A stretch of DNA of 64,000 bases from Verminephrobacter eiseniae EF01-2 (GCF_000015565.1 NC_008786.1:2790001-2854000), one strand, 5' to 3'. Shown: positions 41,247-51,068, counted from the first letter of the stretch. Notes: generated from the sequence alone by a model not told the origin. A program made the numbers and translations.

Positions 41247-42494
41247 ATGCCCGCCACTTCAACGTCCGACACCGCGCCGCGCAGCGCTGCGCCGGATATG
41301 CGCAGCGGCCCGCTGGCCGGGGTGCGCATCCTGGACATGGCCACCGTGGTGGCCGCCCCCTTTGCCTGCACCCTGTGCGCCGACCTGGGGGCCGAGGTGG
41401 TCAAGCTGGAACTGCCCGACGGCAGCGATGCGCTGCGCACCCTGGCGCCGGTCAAGGGCCGGCATGCGCTGTACTGGAAGGTGACCAATCGCGGCAAGCG
41501 CGGCATCACGCTCGATGTGCGCAAGGCCGAGGGCCGCGCGCTGTTGCTGCGCCTGTTGCCGCAGTTCGATGTGCTGGTGGAGAACTTTCGCACCGGCACC
41601 CTGGAGCGCTGGGGCCTGGACCTGGCGACGCTGCAACGCGCCAACCCGCAGTTGACGGTGCTGCGCCTGACCGGCTTTGGCCAGACCGGGCCCTACGCCG
41701 CGCGCCCGGGCTTTGCCCGCATCTTCGAGGCGATGAGCGGCTTTGCCCACCTGACCGGCGAGGCCGACGGTCGCCCGCAGCATATGAACTACCCGCTGGG
41801 CGATATGGTGGCGGGCCTGTTCGGCGCCTTCTCCATTGCCGCCGCGGTGGCCGACCGGCGCGCGCACCCGCGCGAGTGCGGCCGCGAGATCGACCTGTCG
41901 GCCACCGAGGCCATGCTGCGCATGCTCGAACCGCTGGCGGCGGAGTTCGAGCAACTCGGCCAGGTGCGTTGCCGCGCCGGCAGCCGCGCCACCTACACCG
42001 CGCCGTCGAACATATACCGCACCAAGGACCAGTGCTGGATCACGCTGGTGGCCTCGTCCGAGCCGATTTTCCGGCGGCTGTGCCAGGCCATGGGCCGGCC
42101 CGCGCTGGCCAGCGATCCGCGCTTTGGCTCCAGCCAGCAGCGCATGCTGCATATCGATGCGCTCGACGGCGCCATCGAGCGCTGGTGCGCCACGCTGGCT
42201 TGCGCTGAACTGGCGCAGGTGCTCGAGCAGCACGAGGTGCCCTTTGGCAAGGTCTACGCCATCGATGACGTGCTCGCCGACCCGCATTTGCAGGCGCGCC
42301 AGGCCATCATCCGCCTGCCCGACCCGGACCTGGGCGAGTTGCCCGCGCCCTGCGCCGTGCCGCGCTTTTCCGGCTTTGCGCCGCAGATTCCGCGCAGCGG
42401 GCCGGCGCTGGGCGAGCACAACGAGCAGGTGTTCGGCGCGCTCGGTCTGGGCGCTGACGAGCTCGCCTGTCTGCGCTCGGCGCAGGTGATTTGA
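41247..42494 (+). CDS. CaiB/BaiF (family III) CoA transferase
   Basis: A 415-residue family III CoA transferase. Marks are GVRILDMATVVAAPFA (near residue 24), ADLGAEVVKLE, the adenine-binding NRGKRGITLD, VENFRTGTLERWGL, and the catalytic Asp in NYPLGDMVAGLFGAF (near 186). It moves CoA between a thioester and a carboxylic acid without ATP. It heads a same-strand cluster with two acyl-CoA dehydrogenases and two receptors, so it probably activates the imported acid. Confidence 0.9.
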   Translation: MPATSTSDTAPRSAAPDMRSGPLAGVRILDMATVVAAPFACTLCADLGAEVVKLELPDGSDALRTLAPVKGRHALYWKVTNRGKRGITLDVRKAEGRALLLRLLPQFDVLVENFRTGTLERWGLDLATLQRANPQLTVLRLTGFGQTGPYAARPGFARIFEAMSGFAHLTGEADGRPQHMNYPLGDMVAGLFGAFSIAAAVADRRAHPRECGREIDLSATEAMLRMLEPLAAEFEQLGQVRCRAGSRATYTAPSNIYRTKDQCWITLVASSEPIFRRLCQAMGRPALASDPRFGSSQQRMLHIDALDGAIERWCATLACAELAQVLEQHEVPFGKVYAIDDVLADPHLQARQAIIRLPDPDLGELPAPCAVPRFSGFAPQIPRSGPALGEHNEQVFGALGLGADELACLRSAQVI

Positions 42495-42517
42495 TCGAAA
42501 TCGAGGAGCCTTCCCCC

Positions 42518-43684
42518 ATGATCCGCGATCCCGAGGCCTTCGGGCATTTCATAGATCAGTTGCGCGCCTTCGTGCGCAAGGAACTGGTGCCGCACGAAGC
42601 CGAGGTGGCGGCGCGCGACGAGGTGCCGCCCGAGATCGTGCAGCGCATGCGCGGGCAGGGCTTGTTCGGCTACTCGATCCCCGCCGCCTATGGCGGCGCC
42701 GGCATGACGACCGAGGAACTGATCCTGGCCGCGCTGGAGCTGTCGCAATGCGCGGTGGCGTTTCGCGCCCGCGTCGGCACCAACACCGGGATCGGCGCGG
42801 AAGCGCTGGTGGCCGACGGCACGCCGGCGCAAAAAGACAAGTACCTGCCGATGCTGGCCAGCGGCGCATGGACCAGCGCCTTCGCGCTGACCGAGCCCGA
42901 GGCCGGCTCGGACGCCTGCGCACTGCGCACGCGCGCGCTGCGCGACGCTGATCACTACCTGATCAGTGGCAGCAAATGCTTCATCACCAATGCGCCGATC
43001 GCGCAGCTCTTTACCGTGCTGGCGCGCACCGACCCGGCCCATCCGGGCGCGGGCGGCATCTCGGCCTTCCTGGTCGAGCGCGACACACCGGGCCTGGTGG
43101 TCGGCAAGCCGTATCAGAAGATGGGCCAGGCCGGCTCGCCAGTGGCGCCACTGTATTTCGACAACTGCCGCGTGCCCGCAGCGAACCTGATCGGCGGCCA
43201 GGAGGGCCGGGGCTTCAAGACCGCGATGAAGGTGCTGAACAAGCAGCGCATTCACCTGGCGGCCCTGTGCATCGGCCCGGCCATGCGCATGTTGCAGGAG
43301 GCGGTGCAGCACACCGCCGGGCGCCGCCAGTTCGGCCAGCCGGTGGGCAGCTTTCAGTTGGTGCAGGCCATGGTGGCCGACTGCCAGACCGAAATCCATG
43401 CCGCCCGCGCACTGGTGCTGGAGACAGCACGCCAGCGCGACCTGGGGCAGGACGTGGCGATGCAGGCGTCGATGTGCAAGTACTTCGCCTCCGAAATGTG
43501 CGCCCGCGTGGCCGACCGCTGCGTGCAGATGCTCGGTGGCTACGGCTTCATTGCCGACAACCCGGTCGAGCGCTTTTACCGCGACGTGCGCCTGTTTCGG
43601 CTGTACGAGGGCACCAGCCAGATCCACCAATTGAACATTGCCCGGCGCACCTATGCGCAGGCCGGCCATGAGTTCAGGGCATGA
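42518..43684 (+). CDS. Acyl-CoA dehydrogenase
   Basis: A 388-residue FAD enzyme of normal family length. FAD and substrate motifs are FALTEPEAGSDACALRT (near residue 129) and SGSKCFITNAPIA; the C-terminal domain has RRQFGQPVGSFQLVQ, QMLGGYGF and the catalytic Glu in RLYEGTSQIHQL (near 366). Start 42518 follows GAGGAG; a TTG nine codons upstream overlaps the CoA-transferase stop and is less likely. It oxidises the acyl-CoA made by the preceding enzyme. Confidence 0.92.
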   Translation: MIRDPEAFGHFIDQLRAFVRKELVPHEAEVAARDEVPPEIVQRMRGQGLFGYSIPAAYGGAGMTTEELILAALELSQCAVAFRARVGTNTGIGAEALVADGTPAQKDKYLPMLASGAWTSAFALTEPEAGSDACALRTRALRDADHYLISGSKCFITNAPIAQLFTVLARTDPAHPGAGGISAFLVERDTPGLVVGKPYQKMGQAGSPVAPLYFDNCRVPAANLIGGQEGRGFKTAMKVLNKQRIHLAALCIGPAMRMLQEAVQHTAGRRQFGQPVGSFQLVQAMVADCQTEIHAARALVLETARQRDLGQDVAMQASMCKYFASEMCARVADRCVQMLGGYGFIADNPVERFYRDVRLFRLYEGTSQIHQLNIARRTYAQAGHEFRA

Positions 43685-43717
43685 AGTGACAGTGACGACA
43701 CACCGGACCCGACGAAG

Positions 43718-44686
43718 ATGATGAAACCCGGCACCAAAATCCTCACTGCGCTGGCGTTGGCCGCGCTGCTGCCTGCGGCACTGGCCGGACAGGACTATCC
43801 CCGCCGGCCCGTGCGGCTCATCGTCCCCTACGCGGCCGGCGGCGGCGCCGACACGCTGGCCCGGATGCTGGGCCAGCGCCTGGGCGAGTTGCTGGAGCAG
43901 CCGGTGGTGGTGGAGAACAAGCCCGGCGGCGCCACCATCACCGGCACGCAGTTCGTCGTCAAGGCAGCGCCGGACGGCCACACCTTGCTGATCGGCACGG
44001 CCAACCTGGCGACCAACGCCGCGCTGTTTGGCCAGTTGCCCTACGACGCCTCGAGGGACTTGGCGCCGGTGTCGCTGCTGGTGCGCGTGCCGGTGTTTGC
44101 CTTTGCCCATGCCGGCGCGAACATCGCCAGCCTGAACGACCTGGTGGCGCAGTCCCACGGCACGCCAGGCGGCCTGAGCTACGCCACGGCAGGCAACGGC
44201 AGCGCGCCCCATCTGGCCGGCGAGCTGTTCCGGCTGGAGTCGAAAAGCCGCATCGCGCATATCCCCTACAACGGCAGTGCGCAGGCCGCCGCAGCCCTGG
44301 TGGGCGGGCAGGTGCCGCTGAGCTTCGACAACCTCTCCCCGCTGCTGGCGCATGTGAAAACCGGCGCCGTGGTGCCGCTGGCCATCGCCATGCCCGAGCG
44401 CTCCGGCATTGCCCCCGAGGTGCCCACCTTCAAGGAACTGGGGTATCCGATGCAAGCCTATTCCTGGTGGGGCGTGCTGGCGCCTGCCGGCACGCCGCCA
44501 GCCATCGTCGAACGGCTGAACCAGGAGATTCGCAAGGCGCTACAGATGCCGCAGATACGCGACAGGCTGCACGCGCAAGGCATGCAGGCGGTGGGCAGCA
44601 GCGCGGCCGAGTTCGCGGCACATATCCGCGCCGAAACCGACAAGTGGCGGCGCGTCGTCACGGACGCCCGCATCCAGACGCAATGA
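43718..44686 (+). CDS. Bug/TctC-family periplasmic receptor
   Basis: A 322-residue receptor with a Sec signal (residues 1-24, ending AALAG), YPRRPVRLIVPYAAGGGAD, VVVENKPGG, APDGHTLLIGTA and HIPYNGSAQAAAALVGGQV. It lies 33 bp after the acyl-CoA dehydrogenase and probably captures the carboxylate used by this cluster. A second receptor gene overlaps its stop by 4 bp; two adjacent receptors suggest a duplicated or dual-substrate uptake step. Confidence 0.9.
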   Translation: MMKPGTKILTALALAALLPAALAGQDYPRRPVRLIVPYAAGGGADTLARMLGQRLGELLEQPVVVENKPGGATITGTQFVVKAAPDGHTLLIGTANLATNAALFGQLPYDASRDLAPVSLLVRVPVFAFAHAGANIASLNDLVAQSHGTPGGLSYATAGNGSAPHLAGELFRLESKSRIAHIPYNGSAQAAAALVGGQVPLSFDNLSPLLAHVKTGAVVPLAIAMPERSGIAPEVPTFKELGYPMQAYSWWGVLAPAGTPPAIVERLNQEIRKALQMPQIRDRLHAQGMQAVGSSAAEFAAHIRAETDKWRRVVTDARIQTQ

Positions 44687-45684
44687 GCACCCCCGCCACC
44701 AAAGGCCACGCCATGCAGCGCAGAACAGTTCTTCTGGCCGCCGCCGTCGCCGCAGCCACCCACGACGGCGCGCACGCGCAGCAGCCCTGGCCGGGAAAGC
44801 CGATACGGCTGATCGTCGGCTATGCGCCCGGCGGCTCGGCGGACATCGCGGCGCGGCTGATCGCGGACAAATTGCGCGCCGAACTCGGGCAGCCGGTGGT
44901 GGTGGAGAACAAAACCGGCGCCGGCGGCAACATCGGCACCGAAGCGGTGGTGCGCGCCGCGCCGGACGGCCACACCCTTTTGCTGGCGGCGGCGGCGCAG
45001 ATCGTCATCAATCCAAGCCTGTACAAGGGCATGTCCTTCGATCCGCTCAAGGAACTGGCGCCCGTCACCCGACTGCAGACCGAACACAACCTGATGGTGC
45101 TGGGCGCGCAGGTGCCGGCCAAGGATTTGCAGGCATTCATCGCCTATGCCAAGGCCCATCCCCAAGGCGTCACCTTTGCCTCGCCCGGCGCCGGCTCGCC
45201 GTCGCACCTGGCCGGCGCGCTGCTGAACCAGATGGCCGGCTTGACGATGCAGCATGTGCCCTACAAAGGCTCGGCCCTGGCGCTCAACGACCTGCTGGCC
45301 GGCCATGTGAGCATGAGCATCGACAACATGCCGGCCTTGCTGCCGCAGGTCAGGAGCGGCAGGCTGCGCGCCATTGCCGTGGCCAGCACCCGCCGCGCAG
45401 CGGCGGCGCCGGACATCCCGACCATGCAGGAAGCCGGCCTTGCGGGCTACGACGTGAGCGCCTGGAAGGGCCTGATGGCGCCAGCCGCCACGCCGGCGGC
45501 AATCATCGGGCGCCTGCATGCGGCCGCCGTCAAGGCGCTGGCCGACCCCGACATCCGCAGCCGCATGGTCGCCATGGGCGCCGAGCCGGTGGGCGACAGG
45601 CCCGAGCATTTCGGCCAGACGCTGCGCGCGGAGTCGGCGCGCTGGGCCGCGCTGGTGAAAAGCACCGGCGCCACGCTGGAATGA
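44683..45684 (+). CDS. Bug/TctC-family periplasmic receptor, second of a pair
   Basis: A 333-residue receptor: signal segment QRRTVLLAAAVAAATHDGAHAQ, then WPGKPIRLIVGYAPGGSAD, VVVENKTGAGGN, APDGHTLLLAAAA and HVPYKGSALALNDLLAGHV. The start at 44683 overlaps the previous stop (ATGA); an internal ATG at 44713 would give a tidier signal peptide. It is paralogous to, but clearly different from, the receptor before it. Confidence 0.89.
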   Translation: MSTPATKGHAMQRRTVLLAAAVAAATHDGAHAQQPWPGKPIRLIVGYAPGGSADIAARLIADKLRAELGQPVVVENKTGAGGNIGTEAVVRAAPDGHTLLLAAAAQIVINPSLYKGMSFDPLKELAPVTRLQTEHNLMVLGAQVPAKDLQAFIAYAKAHPQGVTFASPGAGSPSHLAGALLNQMAGLTMQHVPYKGSALALNDLLAGHVSMSIDNMPALLPQVRSGRLRAIAVASTRRAAAAPDIPTMQEAGLAGYDVSAWKGLMAPAATPAAIIGRLHAAAVKALADPDIRSRMVAMGAEPVGDRPEHFGQTLRAESARWAALVKSTGATLE

Positions 45685-45688
45685 GCGC

Positions 45689-46879
45689 ATGGATGCCGCC
45701 GCCGCAGCGAACATCTTCGGCCACAGCCCGGGCCTGCCCGCCTTGCGCGCGCGGGTGCGGCGCTTCGTCGACGAGCAACTGATCCCGCACGAAAGCGCGG
45801 CCCTGGCGCATGGCCTCGATCGGCTCGACGCGCTGGCCGGCAGCCTGCGCGCCAAGGCCCGGGCGGCCGGCGTCTACGCCCCGCAATTGCCGGCAGCGCT
45901 TGGCGGGCTGGCCCTGTCCTGGCGCGACTGCGCGGTGGTGCTGGAGGAACTGGGCCGCAGCTTCCTGGGCCCCATCGCCGCCCACTGCGCAGCGCCGGAC
46001 CAGCCCAACATGATCTGCTTGCAGCAACTGGGCACACCGGCGCAGCAACAGCGCTACCTGAACCCGCTGGTGCAGGGCCGGTTGCGCTCGTGTTTTGCGA
46101 TGACCGAGCCGGCGCCGGGGGCCGGCTCCGACCCCGCGATGCTGCAAACCTGCGCCCAGCGGCGCGGCGACCAATGGCTGCTCGACGGCAAAAAATGGTT
46201 CATCAGCGGCGCGGTGGATGCCGCCTTTGCCATCGTGCTGGCGCGCACCGGCTCGGGTGCCACCTTGTTCATCGTCGATGCCGACAACCCGGGCTACCGG
46301 CTGGTGCGCAATGTGCCGGGTATCGACAGCTTGCAGATCGGCGGCCACGGCGAAATCGCGCTCACCGGCTGCGCAGTGGGGCCTGATGCGGTGCTGGGCG
46401 AAGTCGGCCAGGGCTGGGTCTACGCGCAGGCCCGGCTGGAGCCGGCGCGCATTGCGCACTGCATGCGCTTCATCGGCCGCGCCGCGCGCGCCATGGAGAT
46501 CGCGCAGGAATACGTCAAGACGCGCCAGTCTTTCGGCCAGCCGCTGGCCGCGCTGCAGCAGGTGCAGGCCATGGTGGCCGACGCGCATATCGACCTGCAC
46601 GCCAGCCGGCTCATGACCTGGCATGTGGCGGCACTGATGGATGCCGGTCGACCGGTCAAGCAGGAATCTGCGCTGGCCAAGGTCTTTGTCTCCGAGGCCG
46701 TCAATCGCGTGGCCGACCGGGCGGCGCAGATGATGGGCGCGCTGGGCATGTCGCAAGACACGCCGGTGTCGCTGATCCTGCGCGAACTGCGGCCCTTTCG
46801 CATCTACGACGGTGCCAGCGAAGTGCACCGCAGCGCGCTGGCGCGGCGCATCCTGCAACCTGGAAAACCCCGGCCATGA
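45689..46879 (+). CDS. Acyl-CoA dehydrogenase family protein
   Basis: A 396-residue enzyme of the branch with the C-terminal (V/I)Y-D/E-G-x-S-E-V-H motif. Here the motif reads FRIYDGASEVHR (near residue 374), with Asp where most acyl-CoA dehydrogenases carry the catalytic Glu. Other marks: FAMTEPAPGAGSDPAM, DGKKWFISGAVD, RQSFGQPLAALQQVQ and QMMGALGMSQD. The gene lies 4 bp after the receptor and overlaps the next gene by 4 bp, so it belongs to the same operon. Confidence 0.89.
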   Translation: MDAAAAANIFGHSPGLPALRARVRRFVDEQLIPHESAALAHGLDRLDALAGSLRAKARAAGVYAPQLPAALGGLALSWRDCAVVLEELGRSFLGPIAAHCAAPDQPNMICLQQLGTPAQQQRYLNPLVQGRLRSCFAMTEPAPGAGSDPAMLQTCAQRRGDQWLLDGKKWFISGAVDAAFAIVLARTGSGATLFIVDADNPGYRLVRNVPGIDSLQIGGHGEIALTGCAVGPDAVLGEVGQGWVYAQARLEPARIAHCMRFIGRAARAMEIAQEYVKTRQSFGQPLAALQQVQAMVADAHIDLHASRLMTWHVAALMDAGRPVKQESALAKVFVSEAVNRVADRAAQMMGALGMSQDTPVSLILRELRPFRIYDGASEVHRSALARRILQPGKPRP

Positions 46880-47856
46880 CCTCCTTCCAAGCCCTGCGCC
46901 TGCATGACGGCAAACCCGAACCTGCGCGCCGCATCGAAACCCTGCAACCCGGCGATCTGAGCCCCGGCAATGTGCTGATCGAAGTGGCCTACTCCAGCAT
47001 CAACCACAAGGACGCGCTGGCCGCGCACGGGCGCAACGGCATCATCCGCCAGTTCCCGCGCATCGGCGGCATCGACCTGACGGGCTGCGTCGCCGCTTCG
47101 GATGACGCGCGCTTCACGCCCGGCGACGAGGTCATCGTGCACGGCTTTGGCATCGGCGTAGACCATGACGGCGGCCATGCGCAACGGGCCCGTGTCCCGG
47201 GCGACTGGGTGCTGCCCCTGCCCCGGGGCCTGACGCTGCTGGAGGCCGCAATACTGGGCGCGGCCGGCTACACCGCCGGCCTGGCGCTGCACTGGATGGA
47301 ACACAACGGCTTGACCCCCGAGCGCGGCCCGGTGCTGGTGACGGGCGCCACCGGAGGGGTGGCCAGCATCGCCATCGACATGCTGGCCGGGCGCGGCTAC
47401 CAGGTGACGGCGATGACCGGCAACAGCGATGCGCATGCTGCGTTGAAGGCCCTGGGCGCCAGCGAGGTGATCGGACGGATCGGCAGCCCGGCCAGCCCGA
47501 AGCCGCTGGAAAAAGCCCGCTGGGCCGGCGCCGTCGATTCGGTAGGCGGCCAGACCCTGGCCTGGCTGACCCGCACCATGCAGCCCGAAGGCATCATCAG
47601 CGCCTTTGGCAACATCGGCGGCGCCGAACTGGATCTGACCGTCTTGCCCTTCATCCTGCGCGGCATCCGCCTGATCGGCATCGATGCCAACAGCCCGATG
47701 CCGCTGCGGCGCCAAGTGTGGGACAAAATCGCGCGCGACTACCGGCCCACCCGACTGGAGCGCATCGGACACTGCATCACGCTGGCGCAATTGCCCGAGT
47801 ACCTGGGCCGCATGTTGCAAGGCCAACTGCAGGGGCGCACGGTGATCCGGATGTGA
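46876..47856 (+). CDS. YhdH/AcuI-family acrylyl-CoA reductase-like oxidoreductase
   Basis: A 326-residue zinc-independent medium-chain reductase: SSINHKDALAAHGRNGI (near residue 38), IGGIDLTGCV, the NADPH loop VTGATGGVASIAI (near 155) and ALGASEVIGR. AcuI enzymes reduce acryloyl-CoA to propionyl-CoA with NADPH. Overlap by 4 bp with the preceding acyl-CoA dehydrogenase suggests it handles the enoyl-CoA formed there. True substrate not known. Confidence 0.88.
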   Translation: MTSFQALRLHDGKPEPARRIETLQPGDLSPGNVLIEVAYSSINHKDALAAHGRNGIIRQFPRIGGIDLTGCVAASDDARFTPGDEVIVHGFGIGVDHDGGHAQRARVPGDWVLPLPRGLTLLEAAILGAAGYTAGLALHWMEHNGLTPERGPVLVTGATGGVASIAIDMLAGRGYQVTAMTGNSDAHAALKALGASEVIGRIGSPASPKPLEKARWAGAVDSVGGQTLAWLTRTMQPEGIISAFGNIGGAELDLTVLPFILRGIRLIGIDANSPMPLRRQVWDKIARDYRPTRLERIGHCITLAQLPEYLGRMLQGQLQGRTVIRM

Positions 47857-47949
47857 AGCCCGCGCAAGCGCCTTGCGGCGCGGGCACAGGCACAGGCGTG
47901 CAGTGCAACCCGCCGGACATGGCCGCCCGCGCGCACCGGCTGGCGCTGC

Positions 47950-48687
47950 TTACAAAGACAGGCCGCGATAAATCGCGCCCAAGCCCCCTGCGGACAGCAG
48001 CGCCAGCAGCAGATTCCTGGCCATAGGGGGCGGCACCCGGCGCCTGAGCATGGAGCCGGCGAACAGCCCCAGCAGGCAAAACGGCAGGCAGCGCAGCGCT
48101 GTCGTGAACAACGGCTCTTGCAGCAGCCCGGTGACCGCAAAGGCCCCCGATCGGGCGATGGCACTCAGAAAAATGAGCGCCGCAATGGTGGCCCTGAAAG
48201 CCTCCAAGTCAGGTAATCGGCGCGCCAGATACATCGTATAGACAGGCCCGCCGGTGCCGAACAGGGCACTGAAAATACCGCCCGCCATACCGGCCGGGAC
48301 GGACCATTGCCAGCCTATCGGCTGTGCTGCGGCCCGCCGCATGAAGAAACTCCGCGCGCTCATGGCCAGCACGAAAACGCCCAGCGCGATCAGCAGCCAG
48401 CCGGACTTGATCCGCGAAAGAATCGTCGCGCCGAGCAAGACCCCGACGAGCAAGGACGGCAGCAGCCTGAGCAGTTCGGCCAGAACCACATGGCGCCGGC
48501 TTTTGAGCGCAACCGACACGGTAGCCACGATATCCATCAGCAGGATCAACGGCACGGCAAATTCGAGCGGCAGGATGTGCACCAGAATCGGCACCGCCAC
48601 CATCGCAGCGCCAAAGCCCGTCATGCCGAATACGGCATAGGCCAGGGTAATGGCAGACAGCAGGATGAAATGATCCGATGCGCTCAT
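47950..48687 (-). CDS. TauE/SafE-family membrane permease
   Basis: A 245-residue polytopic protein with about eight hydrophobic helices. The family mark GMTGFGAAMVAVPIL (residues 21-35) is repeated in the second half as SALFGTGGPVYTMYLA (near 145). The family exports sulfite, sulfonates or other organic anions. It is convergent with the AcuI-like gene and lies downstream of receptor genes on its own strand. Confidence 0.87.
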   Translation of the reverse strand: MSASDHFILLSAITLAYAVFGMTGFGAAMVAVPILVHILPLEFAVPLILLMDIVATVSVALKSRRHVVLAELLRLLPSLLVGVLLGATILSRIKSGWLLIALGVFVLAMSARSFFMRRAAAQPIGWQWSVPAGMAGGIFSALFGTGGPVYTMYLARRLPDLEAFRATIAALIFLSAIARSGAFAVTGLLQEPLFTTALRCLPFCLLGLFAGSMLRRRVPPPMARNLLLALLSAGGLGAIYRGLSL

Positions 48688-48763
48688 CAGCAGCCTATTT
48701 CATCTGCAAACCTGTGTTTTTGAACAGATTTTGGTGGATGTGAAAGCCGTGGCCCACCTATTT

Positions 48764-49047
48764 TCCGTTCCGCGCCCGCAGCGGCGTATGAGCGTCGGGC
48801 CTGGCTTGCTCGATGAACAGGGTGCCAATGGCGTCATTGGCACCGGCTGCTCCCAAAGGACGCTGGCCGATACCGACAGATTCCGTGCCGATCGATCGCC
48901 ATCGCCGCCCGCGCTGAACGGGACGACGATGGTCATCGGCGTTGCCGGATAAGCGTCGGCGGCATGTGCCATCGGCACTATGGATGTCGGCAGGGCTGCG
49001 CTGACCGTGGCAACGGCCATTGCGGCGTCCATGGCATGGTTTTTCAT
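48764..49047 (-). pseudogene. Bug/TctC receptor fragment, frameshifted and truncated
   Basis: It begins MKNHAMDAAMAVATVSAALP and shows a signal peptide plus YPATPMTIVVPFSAGGDGDRSAR, the N-terminus of a Bug receptor. After about 60 residues homology jumps frame: AAGANDAIGTLFIEQARPDAH is in another frame and stops after LRARNGK. More than two thirds of the receptor is missing. It lies 14 bp downstream of the intact receptor gene. Confidence 0.8.
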
Positions 49048-49061
49048 GGCCTCGTCCGGCA

Positions 49062-50063
49062 TTATTTGACATGAATGCCGCGCTTGGCGATCAGGGTTTT
49101 CCAATGCGCCTGTTCCCTGGCGATGTCTTGCGCCAGCGTTCCGGGTTCGGACAATACCGGCGTCATGCCCAGGTCCTGGAAATAGCGTTTCAGCCCTGGC
49201 TGATCCAATGCGCTGCGCAGGTCTTCATATATCCGGTGGCGCAGGGATTTGGCTGTTCCGGCCGGGGCCATCAGGCCGAACCAACTGATGAAATCGAATC
49301 CCGGTAATCCGGCTTCGGCAGCGGTCGGTATGTTCGGCAGCAAAACCGAGCGTTCATGGCTGGTGACGGCCAATGCGCGCAGGCGATCGCCCTTGAGCAA
49401 CGGCACCATGGTGTTGATATTGGCGACGGCGACTTCGCAAATTCCGGCCATCAGGTCGCTGTAGGCCGGGCCTTCGCCTTTGTACGGTACATGAATCATC
49501 TCGATGCCGGCGGCATCGGCAAAAGATTCGCCCGCCATATGCACCTGGCTGCCATTGCCGGCGGACGCGAAATGCAATACCCCCGGATGGTTTTTGGCCC
49601 AGGCAATCAATTCCTTCAGGCTCTTGACCGGGAGTGCCGCATTCACGGTAATCACCATCGGCCCGCTGGCCACTTTGGTGATCATCTCGAAGCTGTCTAT
49701 CGAATAAGGGAGTTTTTGATAGATGAAGGGGTTGACCGTGAACATGCTGCCCGAGGCGAGCAGCAGCGTATGGCCATCCGGGGGCGACTTGGCGGCCGCC
49801 TCTGCTCCCAGCGCGCCCCCGGCGCCGGGGCGGTTGTCGACGATCACCGATTGTTTCCAGCGTTTTCCCAATTCCAGTGCCAGCGCCCGGCCCAATGAAT
49901 CGGTCGCGCCTCCCGCTGAAAATGGAATGATGATTTTCACGGGTTTGTCCGGCCATTCGAGCGCCTGCGCGGCGCATGGAATGCCCATCAGGGACGCCAT
50001 GGACAGGCAGGTGACCCCAAGGCAGCGCCGGCGCGTGATGGCAGTATCGTTGACGTGGCTCAT
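49062..50063 (-). CDS. Bug/TctC-family periplasmic receptor
   Basis: A 333-residue receptor with an N-terminal signal (TRRRCLGVTCLSMASL, cleaved near CAAQA), WPDKPVKIIIPFSAGGATD, VIVDNRPGAGG, PPDGHTLLLASGS and HVPYKGEGPAYSDLMAG. The twin-arginine-like start is notable, but Sec export is equally possible. It lies between a broken receptor copy and a LysR gene on the same strand. Confidence 0.9.
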   Translation of the reverse strand: MSHVNDTAITRRRCLGVTCLSMASLMGIPCAAQALEWPDKPVKIIIPFSAGGATDSLGRALALELGKRWKQSVIVDNRPGAGGALGAEAAAKSPPDGHTLLLASGSMFTVNPFIYQKLPYSIDSFEMITKVASGPMVITVNAALPVKSLKELIAWAKNHPGVLHFASAGNGSQVHMAGESFADAAGIEMIHVPYKGEGPAYSDLMAGICEVAVANINTMVPLLKGDRLRALAVTSHERSVLLPNIPTAAEAGLPGFDFISWFGLMAPAGTAKSLRHRIYEDLRSALDQPGLKRYFQDLGMTPVLSEPGTLAQDIAREQAHWKTLIAKRGIHVK

Positions 50064-50130
50064 GCGGTCTCCAGTCTTTCGTTGCCATCGTTGCTAACGT
50101 TGCCATCGGTTGGTGCGAGACGCAGGGCGC

Positions 50131-51018
50131 TCAGTGCTCGAATGGCGCGGCGGTTTGGGCCACTGCACGCAATGCATCGATGAGCATTTGCGACAGATGG
50201 GCACGCGGGTGGTTGCGCGGCTGCAGTACTCCCAGCCGGCGAATCAATTGCGGCTTGCCGAATGGCACGGTCTTGATGCTTTTCGGAAAATCATTGGCCA
50301 CCCGCCGCGCCGGGACGATGGACGAGCCGAGGCCGTTTGCCACCATTGCGACAACGCCTTCGAGGGTGTCGATCTCCATCACCGATCGAACCACGATGGC
50401 GCGCCGGGTGATTTCCTGCTGTATCTGACTGCCGACCCGCGCCGCGCGATTGAAACGCACATAGGGCGTGCCTTCGAGGATTTTCTTGTCGGTCGTTTCC
50501 CTGGTCGTTTCATGCGTGATCACCATCAGCGCTTCGTCGATGAACGGGAAGAATTCCAGGTCTTCCCGCAGGTCTTCGGGCCGGGTCACGATGGCGGCAT
50601 CGAGGTGCCGATGAAAAACGGCTTTCTCCAGTTCATGGGTCAGTCCGGTGGTGACGTGAAAATCAATGCGCTGGCCTTTTTCCTGCATCTGTTTGAGTGC
50701 CAGTGGCAATATGCCTGACACACAGGTGTGCACCGCGCCGAGTTTCAACAAACCGCCCGAGGCGTCTTTTTTCAGCGCCTCGCTCATGCTTTCCCAATGG
50801 GCGATCAATTCGCGTGCGCGCTGCGTCAGTGTGATGCCGGACTCGGTCAGTACCGGTGGACGGCGGCTGCGGTCGAAAATGGTCGTTCCCAATTCTTCTT
50901 CGAGCGCCCGCATTTGTATGCTGACGGCCGACAATGAGAGGCCGAGTGCATTGCCGGCCTCGGCAAAGCTGCCGCGATCGGCCACTGCAATCAGCGTGTA
51001 GAGGGTTTTGACGTCCAT
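50131..51018 (-). CDS. LysR-family transcriptional regulator
   Basis: A 295-residue LysR protein. The winged helix is at residues 4-60 (TLIAVADRGSFAEAGNALGLSLSAVSIQMRALEEELG), followed by the linker helix and an effector domain (LKLGAVHTCVSGILPLAL, IVTRPEDLREDLEFFPF). Start 51018 is the ATG before DVKTLYTLI; the longer frame runs into another gene. It lies downstream of the fumarase genes on the same strand and may control them or the neighbouring receptor. Confidence 0.9.
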   Translation of the reverse strand: MDVKTLYTLIAVADRGSFAEAGNALGLSLSAVSIQMRALEEELGTTIFDRSRRPPVLTESGITLTQRARELIAHWESMSEALKKDASGGLLKLGAVHTCVSGILPLALKQMQEKGQRIDFHVTTGLTHELEKAVFHRHLDAAIVTRPEDLREDLEFFPFIDEALMVITHETTRETTDKKILEGTPYVRFNRAARVGSQIQQEITRRAIVVRSVMEIDTLEGVVAMVANGLGSSIVPARRVANDFPKSIKTVPFGKPQLIRRLGVLQPRNHPRAHLSQMLIDALRAVAQTAAPFEH

Positions 51019-51068
51019 GGTTTGATCTGCCTTCAGGAAAAAAAGCAGATTATCCCGGCCGCCCCGGT

